A stretch of 64,000 bases of DNA from the NCBI GenBank assembly GCA_030248225.1, contig JASANE010011606.1:1-64000 (forward strand), in the 5' to 3' direction. This document shows positions 36,638 through 49,100 of this stretch, in pieces (position 1 is the first letter of the stretch; every line of letters begins with the position of its first letter). A program made the translations under genes and the position numbers. Source of the DNA: Trileptium ribeirensis. Taxonomy: Eukaryota; Nematoda; Enoplea; Enoplida; Thoracostomopsidae. A model generated the notes under the pieces. That model was not told the DNA's origin. It saw only the letters and a list, made by a program, of their open reading frames with translations, and did not search any database.

Positions 36638-36865
36638 TAATAAACATTGCTTATGCGCGTCTGTTGCTTAATTATCTGGAACTACAGTGATTAGACCTGA
36701 GCAAGAATCACGCCGCGTTGCATAATATAGTGTGATTACTGATAACGAAAAGCAAAGCGCGCGCTGTATAAATCGTCTCACCGGTATATTACTAGCCACA
36801 CCTCGGACCACACATCTCTGGTGACGAATGCCGTCCCCTTTTTAATTACCGATAGCCGCCATAAA
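36638..36865 (+). repeat. 230-bp LTR-tail module, copy 2
   Basis: It starts GTAATAAACATTG, passes AATCACGCCGCGTTGC, and ends CACCGGTATATTACTAGCC, GGTGACGAATGCCGTCCCC and TTTAATTACCGATAGCCGCC. Sixty bases later the LTR-start-like motif of 36926 begins. Confidence 0.6.
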
Positions 36866-36925
36866 CAAAAATCTCGTTCCAAACCCTACCCCTGAGAAAA
36901 CAACACAAAATTACAGTTACTGTCG

Positions 36926-36975
36926 GGGGTCTAGTAGTCTACCAGGGTCCCAGGGTACCAGATTTCACAAAATTT
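36926..36975 (+). repeat. LTR-start-like motif, copy 3
   Basis: TGTCGGGGGTCTAGTAGTCT, then ACCAGGGTCCCAGGGTACC and an AT-rich tail. This is the best-preserved copy. Confidence 0.4.
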
Positions 36976-37493
36976 TTAATTTATATTTTCACAAAAAGCA
37001 TCATTGTATTCTTTCCCAATTTTAAGTTTTTCAAAAATCTGAAATTTTTTAAAATCTTGTATTTACTAAATTTCGATATTTTTATTCGTTTTAATTATCG
37101 GCTAACCTATACTTAGCGAGTTTTTGTTTTAAGTTTGAGTTGTAGCTTTGAAGTCGGAGAGATTGGTTGCTTACTGTTTAGAAGTGATCGTAATGATTTT
37201 ATTTTAAATTTTGATTTTAGCTGGGATCGGTTACGTAGCTAACTGAGGAAGTCAGCACATGCGCGTAGCCAGCTTTAATGTTGTTTATGTATTGTAGAAA
37301 TTAATGGGCTTCCTGATTATAGCTGGATGAAATCGTTGGAATTTCTTGTGGGATATTTTGTCTTGTTTATTGAATTTTAAACATTATTACGCAAAAATTA
37401 TGTGAGGGAGCGCATTATATTGGCTTTCGTACTTTTAGCGCGCAACGAAGTACGCTGAAATCAGGTTATCTAGTGAGCCTTGGATTTGATTTT

Positions 37494-37560
37494 AGAGTTA
37501 GATATATTTATTGTCCTGGGTCTACTAGGCTACTACAGGGGAATCCCGGTCGAACCCGTC
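37494..37560 (+). repeat. LTR-start-like motif, copy 4
   Basis: TTGTCCTGGGTCTACTAGGC, then TACTACAGGGGAATCCCGG. A more diverged copy directly upstream of a truncated LINE. Confidence 0.3.
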
Positions 37561-37679
37561 CCAAATCCCTTAAAAATCTTTAAAATGCAAGTTTTTCACC
37601 ACTTAAATTATTATACAGCCGCCTCCCTTCTACGTCCTTTTTCTTTTCTTTTCCTTTCTGTTTCGTTGTTTTTGTTGTC

Positions 37680-38795
37680 TTTAAACGTGACTAGTGGTGT
37701 ACCCCAGGGCTCAGTCTTGGGCCCAGGGTTATTCATAATATCTATGAATGACATAGACGACATTTTGCGTTGCTTCATTGGCAAGTTTGCGGACGACACT
37801 CGCCTCGCTAAAATAATGTCGGCTGATAATTATAATGGCCATTGTGCCGCTTTTCAGATAGACATTGACAGCGTGAGCCGATGGGCACTCTGTAATGGTT
37901 TGACATTCTCACCCAGCAAATGTGAAGTAATTCACTTTGGTCGACTGAACCAGCGCTTCGATTATAGCCTCCTGAATGAGCTCTTAAAAAAGGTTGACTG
38001 TGTTCGGGACTTAGGGATTCGTATTGGTTCTGACCTGAAATGCGTTCACCATTGTACGTATTTAGCGGCTTCGGCCTCGCGTGCACTGTATGCGATCAAA
38101 CGTCAGTTTGGCCCTATGAACAAACTAATTTTTCTCCCGCTATATAAAGGCCTTGTGCGTAGCATATTGGAATATTCTTCCGAAGTATGGTGCCCATACC
38201 TAATAAGAGATATAACTCTACTGGAAAATGTTCAGCGTAATGCCACGAAGATGGTACTTGGGACGGGTGGCATGGATTATGATAGTAGGCTCAGATTTCT
38301 GGGGCTTCAAAGATTAACAACTCGTAGAAAGCGTCAGGATTTGATTGTCGTTTATAAGTTGATTCGCGGTCTCTATAAGTTTGATTGGCGTTATTTCTTC
38401 GATCCGGTTGCCTGTGAACGTACTCGAGGCCACTCCTATAAAATTCGCGCAAAGTTTACGCCTCATCATGAATTCGCCCGGCATTTCTTCTCATATCGAG
38501 TTGTCTCACTATGGAACGCGCTACCCGAATATGTAGTCTCCGCGCCATCAATCCAAAGCTTCAAGCAACGTCTGCATGCAACCGGATCGATCTCATCTAT
38601 TTAATACCTTTTCGGGTGCTGCTGTGGTGTCTTCAATTTCCAGGCCGATCCAATCCCCATAGCGATGGAATGGAAAGCCAGGATTTTGGTTCCTGGCTAT
38701 ACTTATCAACCGCTGGTGATAAACTTCAACTCGCCATCGCCTGATCATTGCTCAGCGGTTGATCCGAAGGATCCGAAGGAAGGAAGAAAGGTTTC
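37680..38795 (+). mobile_element. 5'-truncated CR1/jockey-type LINE with 3' UTR
   Basis: Element sequence begins near 37680, just before reverse transcriptase motif B (TSGVPQGSVLGPG), and continues through motif C (KFADDTR) to the C-terminal blocks LEYSSEVWCPYLIRDITLLE, RRKRQDLIVVYKLIRG, ERTRGHSYKIR and VVSLWNALPEYVVSAPS. The stop is at 38604. Roughly 190 bases of 3' UTR follow and end in short repeats, GATCCGAAGGATCCGAAGGA. The in-frame codons 37480-37680 are host sequence. The fragment lacks motif A and everything before it, so it is inactive. It has the opposite orientation to the LINE at 33182-35286 and shares its C-terminal motifs, so it is a relative but not a duplicate. Confidence 0.92.
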
Positions 38796-39629
38796 CGTTT
38801 TTGTTTTCTTTTCCAGCTAATTTGCATAAATTGCGTTAGTTAATGCAATTAGCTAACATGTTAGCTGTCTTTTTCTTTGGATATTCAGTCTTCCTCTGAA
38901 TTTTGTGGAGTTAGCGTCGAATTCAAGCAGCGAGAACACTTCTATATGGGGCTAGCGTAAAGAATTTCGCTTTGAGATCAAAGTTTTGTATACTTATAGT
39001 TTCCATTCGTGCATAAAAATAATTATGCGAACAGTGATAACTATATTTTAAAGTTTTAATTCAAATGCTTCAAAATACGATCTAGCTAGAGTTTTTCTGT
39101 TGCTAGCTTATCTATACGTGTAGCTTTTGGATTTATACTCACTGATTTGTTGTTTCAAGATACTTAGAGTGTGTTTGGTGATTTGATCGTTGGATTTCGG
39201 TTTTAAAGTTCCAGGCGTAAAGAATTACGCGTGTTGGAAGATTCAATATTGGTTATAAGAGCGGTTCTAATATTTTTCTCGCTTGGAGTATTAACTAAAA
39301 TAACTTACGTCGGTTAAGTACTGTACAACTAGGCACACTAATACTTAACTAATTTTAATTTAGTAATACTATCATTCCTTGTAAAAAGAAGAAGTTAGAG
39401 TGGCATAAATATTATCACGAGCACTATCTTAATCATAACGGTCCGGCCGTAGGGGCTGTTAAAGTAAATAACCGTGAGTACTGTGAGTAAACTCCGGGAA
39501 GTCTAGTTGGGAGGTAATTACGCGAGTATACCAAGGGCGAGTTCGTATTGTGTGTGACCAAGTATTGTAACGATTCTCCACTGAACACCTGTTCGCGCTA
39601 TTCCGTCTGGGGCACGGAAAATTGTAGGG

Positions 39630-39960
39630 AAACTAGAGAGTAGTCGACAACTAGTTATAGCGTCGTTCGTTAGTCGTCCGGAGACGGGCACATTAATATA
39701 ACCGGCACGTACTTAGCATAATTGTAAGGAACTAAGCTCAGGTAATTAAATAAACGTACGTGGTTGGTCGTCCGGAGACCAACGTATCAACTCACAAGCG
39801 CAAGTAATAAAGTAGCAGTACGCAAACTATTAGCCCTCCTGAGATAGTTTGTGGATAAGAATCAGTACTAGTGTAAATCTAGGGTCGAGGTTAACGTACT
39901 TATATACTCGTGCAAGCTATGAGCCGTCCAGACTTGGCGTATCAACCTCATAAGACGAAA
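39630..39960. repeat. Imperfect direct repeats in LTR-like DNA
   Basis: GTCGTCCGGAGAC occurs exactly at 39673-39685 and 39767-39779, with weaker versions (GCCCTCCTGAGATAG, GCCGTCCAGACTT) further on, near AAATAAACGTACGT and GTAAATCTAGGGTCGA. Similar sequence is found at 2660-2780, so this region belongs to the same LTR-like family. Confidence 0.4.
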
Positions 39961-40212
39961 CGCATCAGTGCATCAATTCCTAACTTAACAGATAACTAAT
40001 TAGAAAAATAGTGCGCTCAATTAGGCGAGTTGTAATAAAACCAAAATCTATTAAAAAGTGTCAGTACAATCAATTTAAAAGCTTAATCAGAAAGAACTGG
40101 CTAAAAGTATTAGAGGCATTGGGGTGTGTAGAGAAACAGGCTTACCGGTCTAAATTAGTGGCTCAATTTATCAGTGACCAAAGAACTGTCTGGTTTATGT
40201 TTTACTAATTTG

Positions 40213-40445
40213 TAATAAATGTTTTATTTGCGGCTTTGTTGTTCACTTGTTTAAAAATCAGAGTGCATCGAAATATTCACGCCGGTACGCTTAGCCGAAC
40301 TGTAATGTTAGTAAAAGAATAGGTACGCGCTACAAAGGAACGAGATCACTAGTTCCCGCCGGCATACTACTGGCCATACCTCGATGACCAACATCTTCGG
40401 TGACGAATCCCGTCCCATTTTAACACCCGATAGCCGTTATAATAA
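40213..40445 (+). repeat. 230-bp LTR-tail module, copy 3
   Basis: It starts GTAATAAATGTTTTATTTGC and ends CCGGCATACTACTGGCCA, GGTGACGAATCCCGTCCCA and TTAACACCCGATAGCCG. Sequence after it (CCCCTCCCC region) resembles that after copies 2 and 4, so similarity extends a further 35 bases. Confidence 0.6.
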
Positions 40446-41077
40446 AAATCCTCATCGGAACCCCTCCCCATCAAAACGAAAGAAAATGTTTATTACTTTG
40501 GTTGTTTTTAGTGATACACGCATAAAACTGCGTGAGTGGTGTGACATAGGGATATTAGGAATTTAGGAAAGAAGTTCCGCTATTTTTGTTTTTGACTTAT
40601 GGCTCAAAGGTTGCTTATTGATTTGAAGAACCAATCCGGGCGTAAATGACGTGACAAAACGGGCGTATGTGAACAAAATTCTTTTCCGGTGTTGACGGTT
40701 TAGCAAACAAAGTTCCAACGGGGTGTGTATATCCATCACAGCCTAGTTCTATAACGCTCGCGCATTCAATTATGGTGCGCGTTACATAAGATAGGTGTAA
40801 TACAGTCTATATCTAAGGTCCATGTAATTAAATAGAATTGCGGGGTATTTCTTTACAGGATATTGTGTATTAATCTCATCAGAGAACTAATAACGTAACA
40901 GATAACTTAAACCGAAAGGGGTAATACAATGAAATAGAAGAATTGCAAGGTTGGAGGCAAATAGGGTCGAACAAAAAGCCAGTCAAACTAGTTGCGGTCA
41001 GAGACTAACACAATCTAAAACAATCGCGGAGTACCATTTGTGATCTGTATATACCGTCGATTTTGTTTTATTGCAAA

Positions 41078-41275
41078 TAAGTATTTTTTCTAGCGTCTTT
41101 GGTTCCGAGTTGCTGGAAAAACGAGTGCCTATAAGTAGTTACGCCGCCTCGCAAAACATGGTTCGCAACCAAAGCACGCGTGCCATTAATTGTGTCTCAC
41201 CGGTATTCTACTCACCACAATGTTCGGTAAACAATCTCCTCCTCGTTTAATTACACATAGCCGTCATAAAATTAC
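41078..41275 (+). repeat. 230-bp LTR-tail module, copy 4
   Basis: It starts AAATAAGTATTTTTTCTAGC and ends CACCGGTATTCTACTCACCA, then a shortened TTCGGTAAACAATCTCCTCC block and TTTAATTACACATAGCCGTC. The most diverged of the four. Confidence 0.5.
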
Positions 41276-42166
41276 TTCCACCCTGCCCCTACATTCCAGC
41301 CTAAGATAACATCAAGTAGTATTATTAGGGAAGATGAATAAGTAACAAGTGTATCAAATAGTGGCAACTGTAATATGGAGAATTTTAAGAACTCAAAGAT
41401 CGAAGTCTTTACACTTCACATGCGTGTCTGAGATAGTTATTGAGATCGAAGCTGTGATCTAACATAAAATTAATAAGACATTTGTCCGTCAGCGTGAAAT
41501 CTAACTAAAGGTTAGACTGATTTATGATACAACCAATTTGTTCAGAATCACACGCCGACTGACTAGAAAATGAAATAAAATTAAAAAATCGTATGTATGC
41601 AAATTGGGGGGAAATAGACACAAAACCAAACAATATTTAAATTGTTACACGAAAACAAATAAACGTTAATAAACACAAACAGCCCATAATAAGAATACCC
41701 AGGGTAATGCATATATTGAGAGGGACCTGTTAAAATGTGCAATTTGTTAAACAAAATGTGTAGCGTGTATATGTCCCAGTTATGCATAATATTATTAGGT
41801 GCGTATTTATATTATTATACATATTATTACGTTACGACAACCTGGTATATTGTTCGGCGGTTACCACTACAGTCAAAATACTGAGTTTCAAAATTTTATT
41901 TTTTACTTTCGAATTTTGTTATCAGTCAACGATCTTCACAAAGTGTGGGCCTTTGTGGCATGAGCTTCTGGAATTTATTTGACCAGATTTTTGAGAGCAA
42001 TCGCAACAGTCGTTTTTGATGGCTAGCGGCTTGTAATTGAGCGATATTAAGCTACTGTGCTTCTCTAGTCGACTTCTAAATTTATAGGGTCATCGTCCGT
42101 ATAGCACTGTGAATGGTCTGCGTCGTTGCACGCGGCCCCAGCAGAGGTTTAATCAAGATTATGTCT

Positions 42167-42379
42167 TCAATCTTCATCCGAGTGGCACAAGCCAAATGTA
42201 GACAACGGGTACTCTATGTGGGCCATCGGAATTGGATCAAGTAAGTCATCAAGAACATCGTAAGACGTTGCGCGAATTCCCGCTCGTGCGTCGTGGAGTG
42301 TTCCACTTGGGCATCTGTGAATTACGGTACCGGCGACTGTATGTAATATTGAAAATCTTGTTGATCCAATAGTCATCAT
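42167..42379 (-). CDS. Hypothetical 70-residue ORF upstream of WBP11
   Basis: Minus-strand frame from MMTIGSTRFSILHTVAGTVI to STFGLCHSDED. It is GC-richer than its surroundings and the residue mix looks natural (TLHDARAGIRATSYDVLDDL, LDPIPMAHIEYP). It points away from the WBP11-like gene, whose ATG is 690 bases away, so it could be the start of a divergent gene. No family is recognised and no splice partner was found. A chance frame is possible. Confidence 0.3.
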   Translation of the reverse strand: MMTIGSTRFSILHTVAGTVIHRCPSGTLHDARAGIRATSYDVLDDLLDPIPMAHIEYPLSTFGLCHSDED

Positions 42380-42959
42380 TTGCTCGAAATTGTGATTAAG
42401 CTTGTGTGTTGCTGGGTTTTGGTGTGCATACCCCCATTCCTGATTTTGTTTTTAGGCGAGGAAATATTACTACTTCTTGTTTTTAGTGCTGGATCCGTCA
42501 GTGCGGGTGAACTACAATCTTTGAAAGAAAACACCGGTATTATAAATTTCGAAACGGCGCGTGCGAGGCGCTAGGGGGAATTCATCAAAATTTGTGATGC
42601 ACGGTGGGCGGGGGACTCAAGCCGCTTATGTGTTTACTGTGTGGAATTTGGGCACGAACACGAAATTTGAAGCCAATATGTTTCCGTTCAGGTGGCGGTG
42701 CAAAATTTGGATCGTTATTTTCTAATAAGTTTCAATTTTTTTGTCTACCATTTGCGATATCGGTATCTGAATTTTGCTGTTTCAAAAATAGCGATACCGA
42801 TACAGGTATTTGCGAATATTGGCCTATACCGATAATCGGGCAATCCCTAGTAAAATATAAGTTTTCAGAAAATGAACTATATCTTGTATTTAAAAGTCCG
42901 TTAATAGGAGTAATATATAAAAGTTCTGATATTAAGTCAGCTATTTATCATTTGCGTTA

Positions 42960-43065
42960 AATTGTGGCTGAGGATACTGAATCGAAAATTATAGTTGTTT
43001 ATTTTTGATATAATAGATAATAAAAATAATACGGCTAAGTATAATTTCGAAGAAGGATTGTCAGT
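42960..43065 (+). promoter_or_regulatory. Presumed 5' flank and leader of the WBP11-like gene
   Basis: AT-rich sequence (TTTTTGATATAATAGATAAT) ends in the start context CAGTATGG, with G at +4. No TATA box or transcription start can be stated with confidence. Confidence 0.2.
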
Positions 43066-43129
43066 ATGGGTCGAAGATCAACAAACACAACCAAGAGTGG
43101 GAAATACATGAATCCAGCTGATCAGGCCA
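43066..43129 (+). CDS. WBP11: WBP11-like exon 1
   Basis: Start ATG plus 20 further codons and one base, ending GATCAGGCCA before donor GTAAGT. MGRRSTNTTKSGKYMNP is the family signature N-terminus. Confidence 0.93.
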
Positions 43130-46100
43130 GTAAGTCTTACATTTTGAAATCATGAGCTAATAAAGATTCTACGTGTTGATAGTGCTTGTTGATTACATAT
43201 ATGGGTCAGAGAGACGTAAACTGTATGTATACATATTGAAGTGGTTTAACTGCGTTTAGCATATATTTTGCAACGCTCATCTTTATTGCGTCGTTGCTGC
43301 ATTTACGGAATTATTCGGAGTTTTTGGTGGATTTAAATATGGTCTGGCCATGCTCGATCCCACATTAAATGCCGATACCTATAAACACAAAATGTAGAAT
43401 TACATACCCATTCGACTTTGCATCTTATCGTGTCAAATTGATATCGATATGATTTGGATTTCCAAAAAATAGAGTACATCGCTAACTTCATAATATAGAC
43501 ACAATGTGTTATCTGTATCCGTTTATTATTACTCTTCATTGGAAAACTTGGGGTCGTCAGTTTGTGGTATTCATAAATGAAATTTTCAACGCTCGATTCA
43601 AACTTAAGCTTGAATCTCCAATTCTGTGTTTTACTTCATTTAGGGCACAAGGATTTTAACTCTTTCTCCCGTAAAAACGGACCGAAGGGGCTCGGGTCGG
43701 ATCAAAATTTTGGATGTATCTCGGCAATACATGAACTTATTTCAGTCAAGTGAGGTTCATTTTGTAGAGTAATAAAAACATGAAATCTATATCTTCTCAA
43801 GCTTTTGCACAAGTTTAACCTTAGATCCAGGATAAGGGTTCAAGGGGTTTTTAAAAAGCTTGTGAAATCCAAATTATACGAGAAACGGTCATGTAACCAA
43901 TGAAAACATACGTATGTGTTTACTTGGGCTCATTTTGTAGTGCGATAAAAGCTCCATACGATGTATTGCGATGGTTACTTATGCTGTAAGATTGGACAGA
44001 ATGAGTTTAAAATTGCGGTCAAGAACCCGAAATACACGAAATTGGCCACATCTCCGTAACAAACGAATTAATTGCTAGTGAATTAAAGTTAACATATTGA
44101 TTCACTCAGGAAACTTGCCCTCGAAAAGTCATTCCCTAGTGTATATTCAACGATTATATACTGAGAAATTGTTTGCAGTCACTGGATACCATGTATTGTC
44201 GCAAGCCTTTTTACACAATATGTGGAAATAGCCATATTAGTAAATGTACCTGGTACTTCAATAGTTAACAGTTTGCGTAGGATGTCTCAAGAAACTATTA
44301 TTATTTAATTTCAGGAAAGGAGGCTAGAAGACGTGAGCTGAAAAAGGTGCGTTTTTAACAATGGTTTGCTTTTGCCGCGGTGGATAATGGGGAAATTCGT
44401 AATGTTCGGAGGGGCGCAAAAATTTCCGTAGGGCATTGAACAACGAGGAAACCAAAACCTTGTTTGGATGCACTAATCGGGGGAAGCTATTTTTTGTGAT
44501 GGTGAACAGAAAAATTCCAGCCTTTGCTGGAACTGGTACATATGGGTCAGCTGTGGAATTTTATACTTTTTCGTAGATTGCGATTTGAAAGATGGAAAAT
44601 TTCGAATTGCGAGTTATCCTCCGCATGAAAGTCCTGGCTACTTCGCTGACCAACGCCATTGCGAAGATTGAGAGTCGAAGACAAGTTGGAAATTGGAGAC
44701 GAGCGACAATAATTGTGACAATTCGTAAACAGGGGTGCTTGTAGAAATTGAAGACTGAGAAAGCTTAGTAGTGGGAGTGGCAGATGCATCCCTACCAGAT
44801 ATTTGTGAGCGAATTTTTTCTGAATTTGAGACATAAAAATGCAGAAAATTGCTCGCGGGGAATATGTGTAGTCGCGGGTTGTCCCACGCCGAAAAATGCT
44901 GCCCATATCACTGATTTATAGAGTTACAGTACGCACCAGAAATGACCGTCGCCTTTCGAGCGAGCGAGTCGTGATAAAATCTCGAGCTAGGGGATTCCTC
45001 TAGATTTCGAAACTATCTAATTTAGTAATAAATTCTATTCTAGAACAAAGTTATTTCGAGTGAGCGACGGTCATTTTTGGTGGGTACTGTACTCAAGTTA
45101 GCCTCCTCGTTTTAAACTGGTGTTGGTGTCAGATTATGTATATACATGTTATTATAAGGTTTGTCACAGAATTGGTAAAGATTTCGACATTTTTCAATTT
45201 ACTTGTTTACAGAGCTATAAAATGGGTTTACAGGTTTTTGGTCAAGACGATGAATCCAGCACGGCAGGTGCTTAGGGCGTACATCGTGAAACATTACTAC
45301 TGAAATCCATTTTTTTTTCGAAAGTTGTGAATTGTAAATTCGTCTGTCGTTTGGGTCGTTCTGAAGGTGAAATAAAGGGCCCATGATTTCTTAATGTGTT
45401 GATAACCTGTTGTATTCTGTTACTTTAACGGTTCCATCGTGAAGCTGTGATCGGAGGATTCAAAATTCTCTTCGGTTTTTTTCGGCTTTTTCTAAAGGCA
45501 GTTGTTCCCTACGCTTGTGTAACAAATTTCTAGATAGGCGTTTATTCTTGCTGGGGCTACTAAAATCTACTGCATCAGTGGAGCTAATATTATAGGATTT
45601 ATCTCTAACGCTACGCATTATAAATTTGTCAACGTTGATATATTATACAATAACTTCAACATAGAAACACTATGCTTATAACGTTCGAAAGTTATCGTAT
45701 GGTTTTGGAGGCGTTATGGCATAAAGATCTTTCCGAACGTGATATCTCAAAAGCTTATCTAACAAAACATCGTAATTTGTGTATCTTTGTACACAGCATC
45801 CCAGGAAACCTGGTATTTTATTGCAATTTGCATGTTAATCCTTAAAAACCAATTTTATTATTGAAGATTGTAGTTAATATTATTCTGTCAAATGTTGTAA
45901 AATTTTAAATAGTCAAGTTATATACAGTATTTTTTGAAAGAAGTTTAAGGTCAATGAACCCCTATGCCAGGATATAGTTTGTCTGTTTTCAATACCCTGG
46001 ATAATTATATCAAGAATGTTCTCTGGATAGGTTTTTCGATATCCTTGATATGATGATTTGGTGATTTAGACCCCAGCACGAATACTTCGTGTGTTTTCAT

Positions 46101-49100
46101 TTGCTTTCGTTGGGCTTAGGATCGACGAGGTTTTTTGGTTTTCAGTGGATTCAGGATTGCAGAGGCTTTAGTGTAGTATATGCGTAGGCCTGTTTCAAGT
46201 GATTACACAAAATGATCACCTGATGAAACCGCGATCGCTCTGTTTTACTTCCAATTGCGAGGTACTATTTTAATATAGAGGCTTGAGTTGACGATTTATA
46301 TTCTTGATGTACAGTTTAAAGCTTAGGACTTGTGTGTTAAAATAAAGAACATGTGCTGACTGTACATTGTGAAAAGTAAAACAGCTGGCGCTAATTTGTG
46401 ATTTGTAAAAAAATTGATCTGTTATTAATATCAAAAGTGTATTAGAGAAGAAGCTAACATTATAATGCAGGGAAGTGTGATACTGTTTCGTAATGTCGAT
46501 ATTAATATCTGCACAAGTTTTTGTAGAATAAAAAGACTCGAATGGCTGTACGTGCGGCAGTGCTCAAAAGCAAAGATCCGGAGTCAATTATAATGGAAAT
46601 GGCCAAAGTTGATGAAATGGGTTAGCTCTAAACTTGAATTATTTAGTAAATCAATGGTAATTGGTTCTATAAATGGGATTCTTCTATTAGCTATGTTATT
46701 AATGCGTGTTTCAAGCAGGTTTTTATAAAGAATTAGAATAAGCAATATCTGACCTCTCCACACTGGCATCTGCATTTTTGAGCTCTCCCAGGTAAATTTT
46801 GGATTCCCTCCAGGTCAAGCCCCCAGGAATTTTCAGGTCGTACCAAAGTTGATCGTCGTAACAAGAAACAGATTTAGCAAAACCAACTCAATGCCAAAGC
46901 CTAATTAAAGTGAAGTGGGGCCTGGAGAAACAAGCATTTACAGTGCCTAAATAACAACTAAAACAACGTTAAGAACATTGCAAGTGTTTTAAAAACGCGA
47001 AAAATGCAACTATAAAATTAACCGGGGGGAGGGGGGTACGACCTTCAACTATGCTGAGGGTAATGCCACAGCTATTTCTAGTTCTCTCAGTACTCCGCTA
47101 CTCACCCTACCCCCAGGTCAAAGCTCCCATGTAAAATTTTGGTTCTGTAGAGACGCCAGATTTTTTATGTCAAATAGGGAATGTTTTTATCCTTGAATCT
47201 AAAAATTTGCCAGGGTGCGCTGAACCGGTACGATCCGGAGGCCATCCGTCTATATGCCAGAGGCCCCATCCCGAAATTTGGATAGACTGGGCTTTTGAGT
47301 TGTACAGTACGCTCCAGAAATGATTATCACGCGCTGGATATTTCGAAACTTTTTGGCGGGTTCTATAGTTCTATTAAACTTTAGTCCTGGGTACTTACGA
47401 AGCGGTGTAAATTTTCTTAAAATATACACTAAGAAATGTTGCACCAATCCAAAGTAATATATATCTAAAGCAAATTCAATATTTCAGCATTCTACACTTC
47501 ATTTTACTTAGGATCATGTCATGAATTGTCGAAATATAAGCAGTAGTATTGAGCTTTGCTATAACCGTTTTTGTTTGGTAGTCATTTTTGGTGTCACCTC
47601 AAAGTACCAGGTAGTGCTGGGGGTTAATTTGGGGAAGCGAAAATTTACCTGTGGGAACCGCCGAAATCCTGTCAGGGAGGGAGCTGCTCGAAAATCATTG
47701 CAAACAAAGAATCATTTTTCTTCACTTTCTATTTTAAATTATTAAAGTCGAACACCAAAAGAGAAAAACGTTTTTTCCAAGAAAATTTAAATTAATAAAA
47801 TCATAACCGGGAGTACAACCAAAAATTAACTTATTTCAATTTCCGTTTAGTGATTTTTATCATATCTTGTTGAATAACATGTTTTCTTTTGGCACAGTTT
47901 ATTAGCAGCTGATACAAATTCGCAGGAACATTATTGTATCGGGAACAGTATATTTTCAGAGTACCAGTCCGATGGAAATCCACTACTTCACGAGAAAGTG
48001 TTGCAAGAAAAACGTAAGAAGCTCCGTGAAACTCTGGATCGAGTAATGAAAATGTACGAGCGTGAAAATCCGGAGATGTGGTTGGAACTGAAAAAGTAAA
48101 TTTGGATTTAGTACCGTTGGGATGTCCTACAATGGATCCTTGCAAACATTAATTCCGGAAAATGATAATAAATGTTGGAATGATTCCGCAATCCATGTTG
48201 TGCGGCTAATAATAATTGCAGCCCACAAATATCACGGTTGTTGATCTAATTTGACGGTCGGATTTTCTCGAAATTTTTAAAGAATAGACGGGCGGTTTAA
48301 TTCCAGACTACTTTTTTATCTTTTTTTTACCTGGGTTTTCGTTGTTGCGTGAGCTAACTCGGCTATAGTAATTTGCCAGTTGCATTTTCAACCAACCATT
48401 TAACTCAGTAACGGCTGTAAGGTGTTTATCTTCAAAACGATGGCTATTAATATAAACTTTGTTTAGAATGTTCATAAAATTAATCTGTTGCTCATGGTTA
48501 GCTGCTTATGAATATTAGTCTTAGTATAAATTGGTAATGGTTGCTCCCCGGATGCTGGACAGTAAATTAAACTTATTATGGGATTATATAAATCTTGTTT
48601 CGGGTATACCTTTATAAATGAGCAAGTCAATTTAGTTTAGAGTTTAGTCGTGCTTAAAAATTGATGAATATCTAATAATAATTATCGTTATACAGCTTAA
48701 CAGTTTATGTAAACTCGGAAAATCGTGATTCAAATAAGATTAAAGCGATTAGATTAATTTGGATAAATGTTGACTAATCTCTGCTGGTAGTAATAACTAT
48801 TTTGAGTTATCGGACACTTTGCAAGCTTCGCCGAAAGAGTTTGCTTTGTAATCCAACTAGGAATTAGTGACATGGAATCTGGAAAGGTTGATCGGTTCTG
48901 TTACCTAGGTGACACAATTAACAGTGGTGGAGGTTCTGAGGTGTCAGTGGTAAAACGATGCCAATGCGGATGGATGAAATTTAATGCGCTTTCATCAGTG
49001 CTATGCGGTAGAAGGTTCTCCATGAACATGAAAGGGAATATCTACAAGGCTTGCTTTAAGTCAGCAAACAACAAATAATTGATGGAACGCTTAGGCCTGA

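Noticed and set aside
42604..42960. 118-codon ORF upstream of WBP11
   Set aside because: Composition looks like translated AT-rich non-coding DNA, with no family resemblance.
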